Source: Alcanivoracaceae bacterium
GTDB lineage: Bacteria > Pseudomonadota > Gammaproteobacteria > Xanthomonadales > Marinicellaceae
Assembly: GCA_016744455.1 (NCBI GenBank)
Contig: JADGEI010000019.1
Span: forward strand, 1-64,000
Direction: 5' to 3'
Length of the DNA stretch: 64,000 nt
The position numbers and the translations under genes were made by a program. The notes beneath the pieces are model-generated. The model was not told the DNA's origin. It was given only the letters and a program-made list of their open reading frames with translations, and did no database searches. This document shows positions 36,601 to 47,200 of the stretch, piece after piece. Position 1 is the first letter of the stretch; each line of letters opens with the position of its first letter.

Positions 36601-38728
36601 TGGAAATGCGATAACAACAGTAACTGATACTAATGGCAATTACCTATTCCCACATTTGCCTTTGGCTAATGGCTATGTTGTTACTGTAACTAATCCACCT
36701 GCTGGGTTAAATCAAACATTTGATGAAGACGGAATAGGCACTGCTCATACATCTTTGGTGGATTTGACTTTTGCAAATGAAGAGCATTTAACAGCCGATT
36801 TTGGCTATGTACCACCAAGTGGAACAATTGGTGACTTTATTTGGATAGATGCTAATGGAGATGGTCAACAAGACCCAGAAGAAATAGGTATTCCGAATGT
36901 CGATGTTTATCTTTGTGTAGCAAATATAGCTGTTTGTGATTCAACAACGCCTTTGGTTGATGTTGTTGCTATGACTACAACAGATACAAATGGTCACTAT
37001 TTGTTTACTGGTATTGACCTCGTTAGTGTTAATGTTGTTCATGTCGATACGACAACATTGCCAGTGGGTTATGTGCTCACTGGGGACCCGGATGATGTGG
37101 CAGATTCAAAGACCACTATTCCTGCTTTGAATACGTCAAATGGCATAAATTTAGATGCTGATTTTGGTTATCAACCACCAGCTGCCAATCATTTTGATAT
37201 TGGCGATACGATATATAAAGACTTAAACAATGATGGTAATGAAGATGTTGGTGATCCAGGAATTCCTGGCGTGACCGTACAACTATTTGTTGATACGACA
37301 GCCAATGGTGTTCCAGATACTCCTGTAGCTTCAGCTATTACAGATAATGATGGAAAATATTTGTTTCCTTCACTGCCAGGTGGAGTTGCATACTCTGTAT
37401 TGGTCACAGACACAAATAACATCTTGAATGATTTCGCGCAATCAGGTGATCCTGATGCGGTTTTAGATAACCAGTCAACAATCGCAAGTTTACTTGCGGA
37501 TAACTTGGATCAAGATTTTGGTTATCATCCATTAAGACGTGGTATAGGTACAATAGGAGATAGGATATTTCATGATGTTGATGCCAGTGGAACACAAAAT
37601 GCTGGAGATCAAGGGTTCGAAGGCGTTACTGTTCGACTTCAGAATCTTAGTGGTGATACGCTAGATACTTTAGTTACTGATGAAAACGGGCAGTATCTAT
37701 TTACAGGATTAGACCCAAGTGCAAGTTATAGGGTTGTAGTAGATGTAACAACATTGCCAAATGCGGGCGTAGGTTGGACAAATAATATTGACCCACAAGG
37801 AGCTATTGATGGGCAATCTGTTGTTGATTTGTCCTTAAGTCCATCAGGCATTAATTTAGATCAAGATTTTGGTTTTCTGGGTGGTCTTAATGCTATTGAA
37901 GGAACGATCTGGGTTGATTCAGATGGTGATGGTTTATTAGATGATCCTGATGAATTACCAAATGGTATTGAGTCTGTAACAGTTGTGTTAAAAGATTCCG
38001 ATAATAATATCATTGCAACGACAACAACTGATGCTAATGGAGATTACTCCTTTACTGGTTTGGCAAATGGTACTTATACTGTATCTGTAACTGATGACAC
38101 CAACGAATTAGCTAATCTTCAACACACAGATGGCCCAAATGCTAATGACAATACCATTGATAATAACTCACAGGACGATACGGGGTATGCTGTTTCTGTT
38201 GGCGGTGTTTTCCCAATATTAAATACCACTGCAGACTTTGGTTATAAACCTGTTGTTACAACCCCCATAACCTTGGCGAGCTTTAAAACGTCCTATAATC
38301 AGGCCACAGGTGAGACTATCTTGAAATGGTCAACACTAACCGAAACTGGAAACATTGGATTTGATGTTTACCGTCAAGTCGATGGTATGTGGGTTCAAGT
38401 CAACCCTGTCACCATTGCTTCAAAAGCCGTTTACAGCACTAAGCTAGTGACTTATGAATACACTTACAAAGGTGAATACACAAGAGAGTGGGCACTTGTT
38501 GATATTGATATTAAAGGCAGACGCCAATCTCATGGGGTCTATGAAATTAATAAACTGTATGGCGTTGAAGACTCAATTGAAAGCCTACAATCAACCCATT
38601 GGGATAATATTAAACAACAACATGAAGGCAAAGTTGAAGAAAGAAAACAACAAAAAGCCAGCGCTATTAATGATTACATAAGGTCACAACAAAATAAGAC
38701 ATTACAGTCAAAAGGAGCAGGCTCATGA
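33629..38728 (+). CDS. Giant exported SdrD-type B-repeat protein, module A
   Basis: Signal peptide (FYTVFMMSTISALGLA), then a lectin/MAM-like beta domain (residues ~25-190), a first B-type repeat (~195-265), and a ~500-residue propeller-like region with VCBS-type acidic turns. Six SdrD B-like repeats of ~115 residues follow, beginning near 810, 949, 1066, 1188, 1307 and 1420, each starting like IGDFIWIDANGDGQQDPEE with a calcium-binding DxDxDG loop. A C-terminal ~95-residue domain (TPITLASFKTSYNQATGE to HGVYEINKLYG) ends in a basic, glutamine-rich tail. There is no LPXTG or membrane anchor. The stop overlaps the C25 peptidase start (atga), implying coupled synthesis and probably processing by it. 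An adhesin or matrix protein is likely. Confidence 0.85.
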   Translation: MKIIKSRKVKFYTVFMMSTISALGLAETVRDEFGTIPINGAIENAYANNDGSANWIGSWQEINDNNDDFDGHVRVEGNRLRLEERPNDAGRPSVRRGVDLSTAISATLTFDFATTAGVDSGDNIRLQIRDNGSGFTTLENINGIAGASTGSRSYNISSFAGPNTEIEFIVQTGYRGTNELFFIDNVQINYALPPTPTQIYGTIYRDINNNGIQNGLDLGEPGITVNAYDDSGLVASTVTDANGDYILAGLIDTTKYRIEVVAPSYLHGSTAIVATNDTLVSVVTSPAIHTIGIQNGAQYCQLNPDIIMSRFTKEERAGANTAVNTILQYNYLDNGTTAPTNISTYGNIGSIYGLAHVSKANVTLASTYFKTHADIGSGGIGAIYKIDHNSANAISNFAVLPGTDPRGGAGGGYDWDRDSLAYVEVGKRAIGDIELSDDESTLFAVNMEDRRLYVMGVDDNGDLTTNTNVAIPNPCSNVLDYRPMGLGFRDGMLYVGVTCTAESTVVIDDPDDSYFGPRKGDFTELSAHIYSFNPNISTFSASPVLDIDLDYQRGCGYDGDISNVHSPNCVTTNDKDGIPRPFVTNWNPWQMDFDVVFNDKNPGNIGNQDNFLEYQQPLLSDIAFDNDGTIIVQIKDINGDRTGHQNLSPATPGDGGLHNGNSYGDILRACGNPTTGWTLENNASCGGITTGGAGTNEGPGNGEYYYYDNGPGGNGNINGATTGHAETTMGGLLQVPGHVDIITGVMDAHGTSGIDNGLMWLQNSGAQAGQVSLDGGGIPKRLLVSFDSGASFFGKASGIGDIEALCDPAPLEIGNYIWDDIDGDGIQDPSEAGIAGVTVDIYNAGVLVGTATTDANGRFFFGGVTDTNMSGVNVLTTNTTYQLRVNLADGNLIGKVPTLSDVDSNVNDTRDNDGDDGVLNPGFSTISYTTGSAGQNSHALDFGFKNVFAVIGNRVWLDLDNDGIQDANEDGISNRIVSLTPPAGFDIGAGVGNAITTVTDTNGNYLFPHLPLANGYVVTVTNPPAGLNQTFDEDGIGTAHTSLVDLTFANEEHLTADFGYVPPSGTIGDFIWIDANGDGQQDPEEIGIPNVDVYLCVANIAVCDSTTPLVDVVAMTTTDTNGHYLFTGIDLVSVNVVHVDTTTLPVGYVLTGDPDDVADSKTTIPALNTSNGINLDADFGYQPPAANHFDIGDTIYKDLNNDGNEDVGDPGIPGVTVQLFVDTTANGVPDTPVASAITDNDGKYLFPSLPGGVAYSVLVTDTNNILNDFAQSGDPDAVLDNQSTIASLLADNLDQDFGYHPLRRGIGTIGDRIFHDVDASGTQNAGDQGFEGVTVRLQNLSGDTLDTLVTDENGQYLFTGLDPSASYRVVVDVTTLPNAGVGWTNNIDPQGAIDGQSVVDLSLSPSGINLDQDFGFLGGLNAIEGTIWVDSDGDGLLDDPDELPNGIESVTVVLKDSDNNIIATTTTDANGDYSFTGLANGTYTVSVTDDTNELANLQHTDGPNANDNTIDNNSQDDTGYAVSVGGVFPILNTTADFGYKPVVTTPITLASFKTSYNQATGETILKWSTLTETGNIGFDVYRQVDGMWVQVNPVTIASKAVYSTKLVTYEYTYKGEYTREWALVDIDIKGRRQSHGVYEINKLYGVEDSIESLQSTHWDNIKQQHEGKVEERKQQKASAINDYIRSQQNKTLQSKGAGS
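36476..38104. repeat. B-repeat region homologous to 45966-47589, moderately diverged
   Basis: The last five B-repeats of module A match the last five of module B in order (RVWLDLDNDGIQDANEDGI, IDANGDGQQDP, DIGDT, DRIF, IEGTIWVD). Nucleotides differ at many third positions here. This contrasts with the near-identity that starts at 38105. Confidence 0.85.
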
Positions 38729-40955
38729 ATATTAAAAACACCGTGAAGTATGTATTATCAGCCTTAACTCTGTCATTATCTGTGCAAGCGAGTATCGACA
38801 CACCTCAATCAATACTCAATGTTAACGTCTCAAAAGATGGCATTTATCGTATAAGCAATGCAGATATCTCAGCCCTTGGTATTGATTTGTCAGGGAGTTC
38901 GAGTAAAAACATTGGCATCAGTTTAAATGGCACTCAAGTGCCGGCAAAAATCGTTGCTGAAAATGGTCTGTTCTCTACAGACAGCTATATTGAATTCGTT
39001 GGCAAAGCAGGTAATAGCTTGTATCAAAAAGGCAATGTTTATACATTAACCTTCACGGCAAGCAGGGAAATCAAACCTTCAGAACTCCAAGCACAAGAAC
39101 AGCAAGAAAATGTAAGTCATTATATCCAACATATCAGGCAAGATGAAAATAATGCATACAGCTTTGGTTCACCTATTGCTGATCCTTGGTTCAAAAAACG
39201 TATCTTGGCCATTGGTTCTGAAAAGAGTGAACCGCTTGATTTTGCTATTGACAATATGGCCTCACAAGGTCAAGTAGAAGTAACAATGAATATTTGGGGA
39301 GGCTCTGATTATGCGCTCAGTCCAGATCATCATGTTATTTATCAACTAAATGGCACTACATTAGATGACTTTAGATTTGATGGAGTAAGTTCAGAGATAA
39401 GAACATACACCGCAAATCGTAATACAATCACTAATGGAACAAATCAACTATTAGTACGTGTACCCAATGATACCAATACAACTGCCGATGTTATTCATAT
39501 CGAATCATTGCAAGTAAGTTATCCTAGAAATTTTGTATTAATAGAGAAACAATTAGCCTTTCAAATTGACTTATCTAATAATCCTAGTAGTAATGATGAA
39601 GTTATTTACCTTAATGGTTTTGAAGAAAATGCCTCAACAAACTTTACGCCAATTAACAATTACCGAATCAGTCATGCCAGCGATGAAAATTATCTTGTTT
39701 ATCAAGAAAACCCTGATGGCAGTGTTACAGAAATTGATACAATGACAACCAGTAATTGTAGTAGTCAAGTGACTAGTGATTGCGAGTTAAATTTTTCGCT
39801 ACATAATAACAGTGGATTTGTCTATGTATCCGCTGAGTCAGAAATTATGACGCCTGAACTTACATTGCCGGTGATGCTAAGTGAAATAAATAATCTAAAC
39901 AACGATTATGATTATTTAATCATCAGCCACCCTGATTTTAATGGTGCTGAGTTGGATAGTTTTATCGAAGCAAAAGAAGTTGATTACCGAGTTAATCTAG
40001 TAGATGTTGAACAAATTTATGCACAATATGGTTACAGCAACGTTAGTGCACTGAGTATTGCAGATTACATCCATTTTGCTGCAACCAAACAAGGGATAAC
40101 TAATGTACTGTTGATTGGTGGTGATACCTATGATTATAAAAATCATTTGGGAGTTGGATCGATTAGTTTTATTCCTACTATTTATGGTTCCACCAGTGAC
40201 TTGATTAGTTATGCACCAATTGATGCTAAATACGCTGATATTAACAATGATAGCATCCCTGATATTAATATTGGAAGACTGCCAGTTAGAACAGAACAAG
40301 AACTGGCTAACATAACACATAAAATACAAGCCTATAGTACCAAGTCATATGGTCAAACAGCTGTTTTTGCAGCAGATGAATACGATGACGCCAGTAGTTA
40401 TTCCTTTAAAAATGATGCATTATCACTAATAAGCCAATTGCCACAAGCTTGGCAAGATAACATGAGTATAGACACTAAAGCTTTCTTAGATGATGATGGT
40501 TTAACACTTGCTAAAGCAAAAATTACAAATAACATAAACCAAGGCGTAGCACTGACCAGTTTTATTGGTCATTCTGGACCTAGAGACTGGAGCTTCTCAC
40601 GTATGTTTAGAAGCGGTGATGCCAATTTGCTTACCAATGTTGATTCACCTACATTGGTTACTCAATGGGGTTGTTGGAATACCTATTTTGTATCGCCAAC
40701 AGAAGATACGTTGGCTCATGCATTTATGCTTAATGCAAACGGTGGCGCAGCCTCCGTATTGGGTGCAAGTACGTTAACCAAAGCAGAACACGAAAAAGGC
40801 TTAGCGGAATTGGTGTTGGCATTACTCACTCATGAAGAATTAACCCTAGGTGATGCTGTTACCCAAGCCAAAACACAGTACGCACAAACCAACCCTGATG
40901 CTTTAGATGTTATTCTTGGCTGGACTATATTGGGCGACCCGAGTTTGAGGTTGTA
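38105..40955. repeat. 2.85-kb near-identical segment, copy A
   Basis: It is repeated at 47590-50440 with an offset of 9485 bases. I can find only two substitutions, both near 38174-38183, then identity to the last codon of the C25 gene. It covers the end of the adhesin and the whole peptidase gene. Identity stops exactly around the stop codon (taa here, tag in copy B). Confidence 0.95.
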
Positions 40956-40956
40956 A
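38725..40956 (+). CDS. C25 (gingipain/PorU-like) cysteine peptidase, module A
   Basis: Signal peptide (VLSALTLSLSVQA), then an N-terminal domain whose opening (ILNVNVSKDGIYRISNADISALGI...TQVPAKIV) resembles that of PorU, the type IX sortase. A ~350-residue beta region includes EVIYLNGFEENAS. The C-terminal C25 domain (about 400-743) has HPDF, IGGDTYDY, INIGRLPVRT, catalytic His616 in FIGHSG and Cys650 in QWGCWN, 34 residues apart as in gingipains. It ends GWTILGDPSLRL. It probably cleaves or transfers the adhesin encoded just upstream, with which it shares an atga overlap. Whether it is protease or transpeptidase is inference. Confidence 0.88.
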   Translation: MNIKNTVKYVLSALTLSLSVQASIDTPQSILNVNVSKDGIYRISNADISALGIDLSGSSSKNIGISLNGTQVPAKIVAENGLFSTDSYIEFVGKAGNSLYQKGNVYTLTFTASREIKPSELQAQEQQENVSHYIQHIRQDENNAYSFGSPIADPWFKKRILAIGSEKSEPLDFAIDNMASQGQVEVTMNIWGGSDYALSPDHHVIYQLNGTTLDDFRFDGVSSEIRTYTANRNTITNGTNQLLVRVPNDTNTTADVIHIESLQVSYPRNFVLIEKQLAFQIDLSNNPSSNDEVIYLNGFEENASTNFTPINNYRISHASDENYLVYQENPDGSVTEIDTMTTSNCSSQVTSDCELNFSLHNNSGFVYVSAESEIMTPELTLPVMLSEINNLNNDYDYLIISHPDFNGAELDSFIEAKEVDYRVNLVDVEQIYAQYGYSNVSALSIADYIHFAATKQGITNVLLIGGDTYDYKNHLGVGSISFIPTIYGSTSDLISYAPIDAKYADINNDSIPDINIGRLPVRTEQELANITHKIQAYSTKSYGQTAVFAADEYDDASSYSFKNDALSLISQLPQAWQDNMSIDTKAFLDDDGLTLAKAKITNNINQGVALTSFIGHSGPRDWSFSRMFRSGDANLLTNVDSPTLVTQWGCWNTYFVSPTEDTLAHAFMLNANGGAASVLGASTLTKAEHEKGLAELVLALLTHEELTLGDAVTQAKTQYAQTNPDALDVILGWTILGDPSLRL

Positions 40957-40959
40957 TTC

Positions 40960-40988
40960 AAAGAGAGTTTTTCGAAGCTCTCTTTTTT
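40960..40988 (+). terminator. Rho-independent terminator after module A
   Basis: aaagagag (40960-40967) pairs with ctctcttt (40978-40985), followed by a T run. It lies four bases after the peptidase stop and closes the two-gene transcript. Confidence 0.85.
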
Positions 40989-41286
40989 ACTAACTAACAT
41001 TAGTTGTTTATTCTAGGTCATTGATTAGGTTGAAAAATTTGTCAACAATACCTAAATAATACACTAATATTAGATAAAAATGACTTTTTAACTACGAACT
41101 CTTAGTTTCTGACCATGATTTATTGAATATTGTAATAAATTTTGTTATTTTTCACAACGTGTGGGAACGGGGATGTTTGCTAGAATTTATTTTATTATTG
41201 CAATTGTATAAATTGATAAAATAATACCAGATTTATTATCCTAACAGTAATGTTTCCAATTATTAACATAAGTGAGAAGCATTAAA
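40989..41286. other. 298-bp intergenic stretch between the two modules
   Basis: No gene or repeat is seen. It is AT-rich, with a long run of short hydrophobic-codon-like sequence but no ORF. It should hold the promoter of module B. It shares no visible similarity with the upstream region of module A, so the two modules may be regulated separately. Confidence 0.5.
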
Positions 41287-44200
41287 ATGCATAATAAAAA
41301 TAAATTTCGTATAAATTTCCTATCGTTATTTGTATTCCTATTTTTCAGTGGTTTAATTCAAGCTACAACATATACCTTTGAAGATACAAATTCACAAGCT
41401 ATTGTTGATAATGCCTGTATAACAGTTACTACGACTGTCACTCTTGCAGATGATTTCACTGTGACTGATTTAGATGTCGGAATTATGATTAATCATACAT
41501 TTAGAGGTGATTTAGATATATCAATCGCCTCTCCTATCGGCACCACAGTTGACCTTTTAACCGATGTAGATGCTGGTAGTGATGATTTAAATGTACTTTT
41601 AAATAGCTCCTCAGGTGCAATAATACCAATCGGAGACCATAATCTTGGATCTGGTGACTATTTTAATGATAGCACACCAGAAGTTGCCAATGCCTTGGAT
41701 GCTTTTAATGGTGAGAATTCAGTGGGTGATTGGATACTAACAGTTTGTGATGATGCAGGCGGAGACGAAGGGAATTTACAAAAGTCTAAATTGGTGTTTG
41801 ATGATGCTCCGCAACCAATAAGTAGCTCAATCGTAACAGGTAGTGATGATGCTGAAGAAAATGTCGGTAGTGGCGGTATGGACCTTGGGAGTTCTGATTT
41901 AGAGATGATTGAAGAATCAAGTGAACAATTCGTGGGCATGCGATTTACTGGAATTAATATCCCTATTGGAGCAACAATTATCAATGCAAGTATAGATTTT
42001 GTAGCTGATGAAAGTGATACTGTTCAATCTGACTTAGTATTCTTTGGAGAAGATAGTGGCAATGCTTCTACTTTTACAAACTCGAATAGCAATATATCAG
42101 ATAGGGCTTCTACAACAGCCACAGTACCTTGGTCGAATGTCCCTAGTTGGACTTCAGGGACAACATATACAACACCTGATCTGACAATAATTGTACAAGA
42201 GGTCATCAATAGAGGAGATTGGGCCAGTGATTCGATAGTTATTATGGTTTCTGGAACATCAGGAAGCGTTCGTGTGGCAGAATCATTTGACAAGGGTGGT
42301 GGAACCCCTGCAGTGTTAAATATTGAATATTCACTTATCACGCCAACAATGGACTACGGTGATGCCCCTGATTTAGGTAACGGTACTGGTGTAGGTGACT
42401 ACCAAACAATACTTAGTGATAATGGTCCTTCACATGTTCCATCGACAAATTTGTTTCTGGGTAATTTAGTTGCTGATGTTGATTATAATGGACTACCCAG
42501 TGATTCCGCTAACGGTGATGATGACAATGGAACAGCTGATGAAGACTCACCGCAAAATTTAATCTTTTCTCCAGGTGATACGCCTGAGGTAAGAATATTG
42601 GCAACCAATGAAACAGGGTTTGCAGCCACTTTATCAGGTTGGATAGATTTAAATGTGAACGGTGTTTTTGAAACAGCAACAGAAGGTGCGACGGTCATTG
42701 TGCCAGATGGTACGGTTTCAACATTAGTGACATTAAATTTCCCTATTGTACCATCAGGGTTGCCATCAACCACTTATATGCGTTTACGTTTAAGTACGGA
42801 TAATGCCGCTTTAGTGGCAACCGGTGCAGCTTCCGATGGTGAGGTTGAAGATCATAGGGTTTTTATTAACGGTGATGCCACAACAAGCGTTCAACAGTGT
42901 TATGCCGTAGCAGATAGTGGAAACTGGTTGGTTACTGCAGACCCAATTTCAGCTGAGACTGATGATGATGTAAATGAGGGCTTAGGAGCTGCAGGTTTTA
43001 GTAGTTTAGAGGCAATGGTTTGGGATTTAGGAGACCCGTTGATTACGGGTGATGAAGTGTTGTATGGTGCTGATGTAAATGATTTAGTAAGATTATTGCC
43101 ACTTCCAAGAGCTGTCATAGGGACATTTGATCAAGGGGTATCTGATTCGGATGGTTTGGCCATTGATTGGCAGTCAGTTCCTCCTGTTTTTTATGGTTCA
43201 GGAAATACAGGTAATGGCCACTTAAATATTTTCATCTATGACGTAACTGATGCTAGTGTTGCAACTGTATCGAACGATATAACGCTTCCTACACTTAATA
43301 CACAAATTGATGACATCGCATGGGATCCGATAAATCGCCGCTTGTTGGCAGTGACTAATGATGGTTCTGACTTATCTCATTTGGTGGAGTTTGATTTATC
43401 AAACTTTCCAGGCAATACAACCATACCTCCAGCCAGTGATTGTGGGTCAATTAAATATTTTAATGGCAGTACTAATGAAATTTTATTGGATACTGAGGGT
43501 TTGTCATTTACTCGCCCTGGAGAACTGTTCATCGTAACTGGAAATGAAGATGATGATGGCAGTGGCCCACAAGGCACTGCTAATAGTTTATGGAAAGTTC
43601 CTGTAAATAGTATTTTGTCCGATTGTTCCGCGGGTACTGCAGATATTATTGCTGAACGAATAGGGCCTCAAAATGCATTGGCTACAGTGCCTAGTGGAAC
43701 ATCTGTTGGAGATTATGAAGCGGTAGGTTGCGGTAATACTTTCTCAACTTCAAATGCAAGTTTAGGTAACCGTGTTTGGTTAGATGAAGATGGAGACGGT
43801 GAGCAAGATGCAGGCGAGGATGGTATTGGAGGTGTGACAGTCTATCTTTGTCAAGCCCCAGCTTCCCCATGTAATTTTGCCTCGGCAATTAGAACTGAGA
43901 TAACAGATGCCAATGGTGGGTATCTATTTACTGCTGTTCCAATATTGGATTACGTTGTAGCTATTGACACTGATACAGTTCCGTCAAACTTAGTCAGCAA
44001 TCCAACTTATGATGAAGATGATGGTACGATAAGCCCAGACCACGAAACATTAGTTAGCTTAACCAAGATTGAAGAAGAGTATCTAACAGCAGATTTTGGT
44101 TACAATTGGAATAATTCTCCTGAGACTGAAACACCTCCACCTGGTACAACTGGTTCAATCGGTGATAGAATTTGGATCGATGCTGATGCTAATGGAGTAC

Positions 44201-47200
44201 AGGACAGTGATGAAGCGGGCATTAACTCGGTGACAGTAACAATCTATACTGACCCTGATGGTGACAGTATATTCGATAATTTAGTTGCAACGAGTACAAC
44301 AGATGCTAACGGAAATTATGTTTTTGATGGTTTAGTTTCAGGTGCTTATGTTGTAGAAGTGGATACAGCAACACTTCCAGCAGGAATAACTTGGACGCAA
44401 ACAGGTGATCCTGATGATTTTGCTCAAATCGCAAGTGATCCAGATAATAAAACTACGGCACCAATTATCTTGGCCCCAGGAGATGTATTTGTAAATGCAG
44501 ACTTTGGTTATCAAGGAGATGGATCAAACACACATACCCTAGGAGATACAGTATTTTTGGATGCAGATGCAGATGGTGTTGAAGATATCGGGGAACCTGG
44601 TATTGCCGGCGTTACTGTTACGTTGTTAGATGTTTCAGGTAACCCAATCGCGCAAGATTTAACAGACAGTGATGGACACTATTCATTTCCTGGTCTTCCT
44701 GATGGAGCTTATACAGTTGCTGTAACAGATACAAATAATATTCTTGGCCCTTTAAATCAATCAGCCGATCCTGATGCAATACTCGATAGCAAATCAACGG
44801 TAACTTTAGCAGGTAGCGACAATCTAAATCAAGATTTTGGTTATAAGCCTAAAGGACACGGTACATCTGAAGGTTTGATCGGAGACACTATATTTATCGA
44901 TATTGATGGCAATGGTACACAAGTTGCAGGGGAGCCGGGTATTGAAGGTGTTATTGTTGAATTAATTGATACTAGCTCTGGAATTGTACAACAACGCGTT
45001 ACAACAGATGAAAATGGTAACTATTATTTCGGTAATTTGTCTGATGATACTTATACCGTTAGAGTAGACACGACGACCTTGCCAAATGCTGGTGCAGGGA
45101 TGACCAATACAGCAGATCCAGATGCTGGATTTGATGATGAAGCAGATACTACAATCGCTGGAGCGAATATAGACTTGGATCAGGACTTCGGCTACCAAGT
45201 GATTGCACCTAATACTCTTGGCGGTACGTTGTGGAATGACAATGATGCAGATGGAACTCAAGATGGAGGAGAAACTGTTGAATTTGCCAATGTAACAGTC
45301 AATTTATTAGATACCAATGGAAATGTTGTAGGAGTGACTACAACAGATAACAGCGGCCACTATGAGTTCACAGGTTTACCAGATGGCACATATACTGTAT
45401 CTGTGACAGATGACAGTAACGTTTTGGCTGGTCATTGGTTAACTGAAGGGTCAAATCCAGGGGTGGATTTAAATTCTCAGGTCGTTAATTATAGTATTTC
45501 ACTCGCAGGCGGACAAAATAATCAAACTGGTGATTTTGGCTATTATGTTAATTTAGCTAGCATAGGTAATATCGTATTTAGAGATGATAACAATGATGGG
45601 CTTCGTGATTCGTTAACTGAACCAGGAATTCCATTGGTGCCAGTAACTTTAACTATTACCTACCCAAATACAGATACAGTCACATTGACTACATTAACTG
45701 ATGGTGCTGGATATTATTCATTTGCTAACTTATTGGCTGATGATAGCTATACTGGCGATGTCAATGATAATCCTAGTCAACCAACTTATAGTATCGCCGT
45801 TGGAACTGTGGCTACAGGGTTTATGTCAACTTATGATGGCACACCTGATACAGCAGGTATTGGTAATGGTCTTGATGATAATTCTGATAACGAGCAAGGT
45901 GAAGCAGCGTTTCCAGTTAAGGGTTCGCAAGATTTAAGTAATGACTTTGGTTATGTGCCTGGTGGGTCAATTGGGAACCGCGTTTGGTTAGACTTAGACA
46001 ATGATGGCATTCAAGATGCTAATGAGGATGGTATAGCTAATCGAATTGTTAGTCTTACACCTCCAGCAGGTGTGGATCTTGGAGCTGGAGATGGTGTAGC
46101 CATAACTACAGTAACTGACTCTGAAGGAAAATATATCTTCGCCAATATTCCATTAGCCAATAACTATAGTGTAACAGTGACAAACCCTCCAGCTGGTTTA
46201 ACACAAACTTTTGATGAAGATGGTACAGGTACAGCACATACTTCAGTTGTTAATTTAACTATGGCAAATGAAGAACATTTAACAGCAGACTTTGGTTACA
46301 ATGCGCCTTCAGGAAGCATTGGTGATTATGTCTGGGCAGATGCCAATGGCGATGGCCAACAAGATCCGAATGAAATAGGGCTGAATAATGTGACGGTTTA
46401 CTTATGCACGGCAACTAATTCAAACCCTTGTAATGCTGCAAGTATTGGAGTGATAACAACCACCACAGATGCAACAGGTCATTATATTTACACCGGGCTT
46501 AATGTAACCGAAACCAATGTGGTACAAATTGATACAACTACATTGCCAGTGGGCTATGCTCAAACAGGTGATCCTGATGGTACTTTCGATAATCAAACCA
46601 CAGTTCCAGCATTGAATACGTCAAATGGTATCAACTTGGATGCAGATTTCGGTTATCAACCACTAGCTGCCAATCACTTTGATATTGGTGATACTGTATA
46701 TCAAGATTTAGATAATGACGGTGTTGAGGATGGAACCGAGCCTGGTATACCAGGTGTAACTGTACAGCTGTTTGTTGATACGACAGCTAATGGAATTGCA
46801 GACACTCCAGTGGCTTCAACGATTACAGATAGTGATGGCCAATATTTGTTCCCTGCTTTACCCGGAGCGGTAGCCTATTCAGTATTGGTGACAGATACAA
46901 ACAATATTCTTAATGGATTAGTACAGACAGGTGATCCAGATGGTGTGTTAGATAATCAATCAACCATCAATCCATTAAATGTGGATAACTTAGATCAAGA
47001 TTTTGGCTATAGACCTTTAAGAACGGGTAACGGTATAATTGGTGATAGGATTTTTAATGACGTTGATAACAGTGGGACTCAAAATATAGGAGACCAAGGG
47101 CTTGAGGATGTTACTGTTAGGCTTTTTGATACTGCTGGAAACCTAATTAACTCGATTGCAACTGATGAAAATGGCCAATACTTGTTTACAGGTTTAGACA

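Noticed and set aside
36060..38270. CRISPR-like regular repetition in the B-repeat regions
   Set aside because: The periodicity is coding (about 115 residues per unit), the units are not identical and there are no short palindromic direct repeats with unique spacers.
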